Source of the DNA: an uncultured Roseburia sp. | GTDB taxonomy: Bacteria > Bacillota > Clostridia > Lachnospirales > Lachnospiraceae | DNA: 64,000 nt | NCBI GenBank assembly: GCA_947649645.1 | Contig: CANSSP010000010.1 | Coordinates: 37,776-101,775 of the forward strand | Reading direction: 5' to 3' | In this document: positions 63,609 through 64,000 of the stretch, in pieces | Numbering within the stretch: the first letter of the stretch is position 1 | How the letters are laid out: each line of letters begins with the position of its first letter | The notes under the pieces: model-generated | What the model was told of the DNA's origin: nothing | The model's input: the letters and a program-made list of their open reading frames with translations, nothing else | Database searches by the model: none | Program-made: the position numbers and the translations under genes

Positions 63609-63637
63609 AGAGATAAGTTAACGCTTATCTCTTTTTT
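63609..63637 (+). terminator. Terminator of the GyrI-like gene
   Basis: AGAGATAAG ttaacg CTTATCTCT followed by TTTTT. Confidence 0.9.
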
Positions 63638-63691
63638 GAACCCACATTTAAAGGTGTGTGTTTCTCCCCAAAAAATGAGAAGTAAAAATAT

Positions 63692-63713
63692 AAACCCACA
63701 TCCAGACACAACC
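63692..63713. repeat. Right copy of the 22-bp terminal repeat
   Basis: AAACCCACAT-N4-ACACAACC; compare 58501-58522. A partial third copy (AACCCACATTTA) lies near 63640. Confidence 0.6.
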
Positions 63714-63890
63714 GCTTGCACAAAAATAAGGGTATGTCAGATTGCTCTAACATACCCCTAAATCCTCAAAAATGTTAGTTTTACGTTGATAAGGAAGTAT
63801 TTACAACAACTTATCATCAACGCAGACAAACAGGGTGCAAGCAAAAGCAGAGAACATATCACTTTCATTAGTGGTCGGTTCTCTGCTTTT
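63714..63890 (+). ncRNA. Candidate multibranched structured RNA ending in a terminator
   Basis: A closing stem GCTTGCAC (63714-63721)/GTGCAAGC (63835-63842) encloses two hairpins: GGGTATGT/ACATACCC (63730-63757) and ACGTTGATAAG/CTTATCaTCAACG (63783-63822). A terminator-like hairpin AAAAGCAGAGAAC/GTTCTCTGCTTTT (63843-63890) follows at once. All stems are near perfect. It matches no RNA family I recognise; a replication or transfer origin is the alternative. No gene is seen from 63891 to the window end. Confidence 0.45.
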
Positions 63891-64000
63891 CTGTTACGCA
63901 ATAGAACACCGTTTTTGAGAGCAGACATATAAAACCCTTACCCCGCCACTTCAATACCCGCAAAGCCGCATAAATCAAGAACAAAATACCCCCTACTGCG

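Larger units (their letters stand above)
58501..64000. mobile_element. AT-rich integrated plasmid-like element (right end not resolved)
   Basis: Base composition drops sharply after 58440. Contents: tyrosine integrase, replication-type Rep with iteron-like repeats, a second tyrosine recombinase, palindromes, a GyrI-like cargo gene and structured RNA candidates. No conjugation genes are seen. Terminal 22-bp repeats lie at 58501 and 63692, but sequence beyond 63713 still looks like element DNA. Confidence 0.75.

Noticed and set aside
1..64000. CRISPR array
   Set aside because: No regularly spaced 25-40 bp repeats with unique spacers were seen.

Overview
The window looks like a chromosome segment of a gut-type Lachnospiraceae (Clostridia, Bacillota). 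The housekeeping proteins (RuvAB, MiaB, YebC, EF-G paralogue, bS21, Fe-S serine dehydratase) are Clostridia-like, base composition is about half GC, and promoters are TTGACA/TATAAT type. No 16S rRNA is present, so genus is not assigned.

Layout. 1-8.5 kb: host genes on the minus strand (O-acetylhomoserine sulfhydrylase fragment, yebC, CBS/CorC membrane protein, ruvB-ruvA, Gx transporter, NusG-II protein, miaB). The 5' end of miaB carries a ~0.7 kb insertion flanked by ~116-121 bp direct repeats, with a small LPD3-like gene inside. 8.5-31.4 kb: a subtilisin-like S8 peptidase gene cut into three pieces by two elements that each carry their own large serine recombinase(s). Element 1 (about 9.2-27.7 kb, 18.5 kb) entered at the catalytic His motif. 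Element 2 (about 27.8-31.3 kb, 3.5 kb) entered at the catalytic Asp motif. Joining the three pieces at short shared core sequences restores an in-frame protein of about 305 residues with a full D-H-S triad.

Element 1 is the most interesting region. A perfect sigma-A-type promoter reads leftward into a sigma-factor-like/DUF262 fusion gene. Divergently there is an 886-residue protein with the DxDGD signature and other landmarks of QDE-1/YonO-type single-subunit RNA polymerases. Then come an HU-like protein, a tail-tube-like protein, a second DUF262 protein, a large tail-tip protein with an S74 chaperone end, a Dit-like protein, a BppU-like protein and two paralogous receptor-binding-like proteins. 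I find no capsid, portal, terminase, tape-measure or lysis gene between its attachment sites. It reads as a tail-only, self-transcribing integrated element: a satellite, a tail-derived particle, or a deleted prophage.

31.5-58.4 kb: host genes. These are NYN/LOTUS protein, two unrecognised genes, EF-G paralogue, rpsU, chemotaxis receptor, DUF4422 protein, lactate dehydrogenase, sdaAB/sdaAA, LexA-controlled Y-family polymerase, a MarR-ABC-ABC exporter operon, two identical tRNA-Gly genes, decayed TetR and CPBP fragments, an esterase with divergent TetR, a Crp-like regulator, a MATE pump, glgB and another TetR. From about 58.5 kb to the window end lies an AT-rich integrated plasmid-like element: two tyrosine recombinases, a CRESS-like HUH-SF3 helicase Rep with a one-base frameshift, iteron-like repeats, palindromes, two candidate structured RNAs and a GyrI-like cargo gene.
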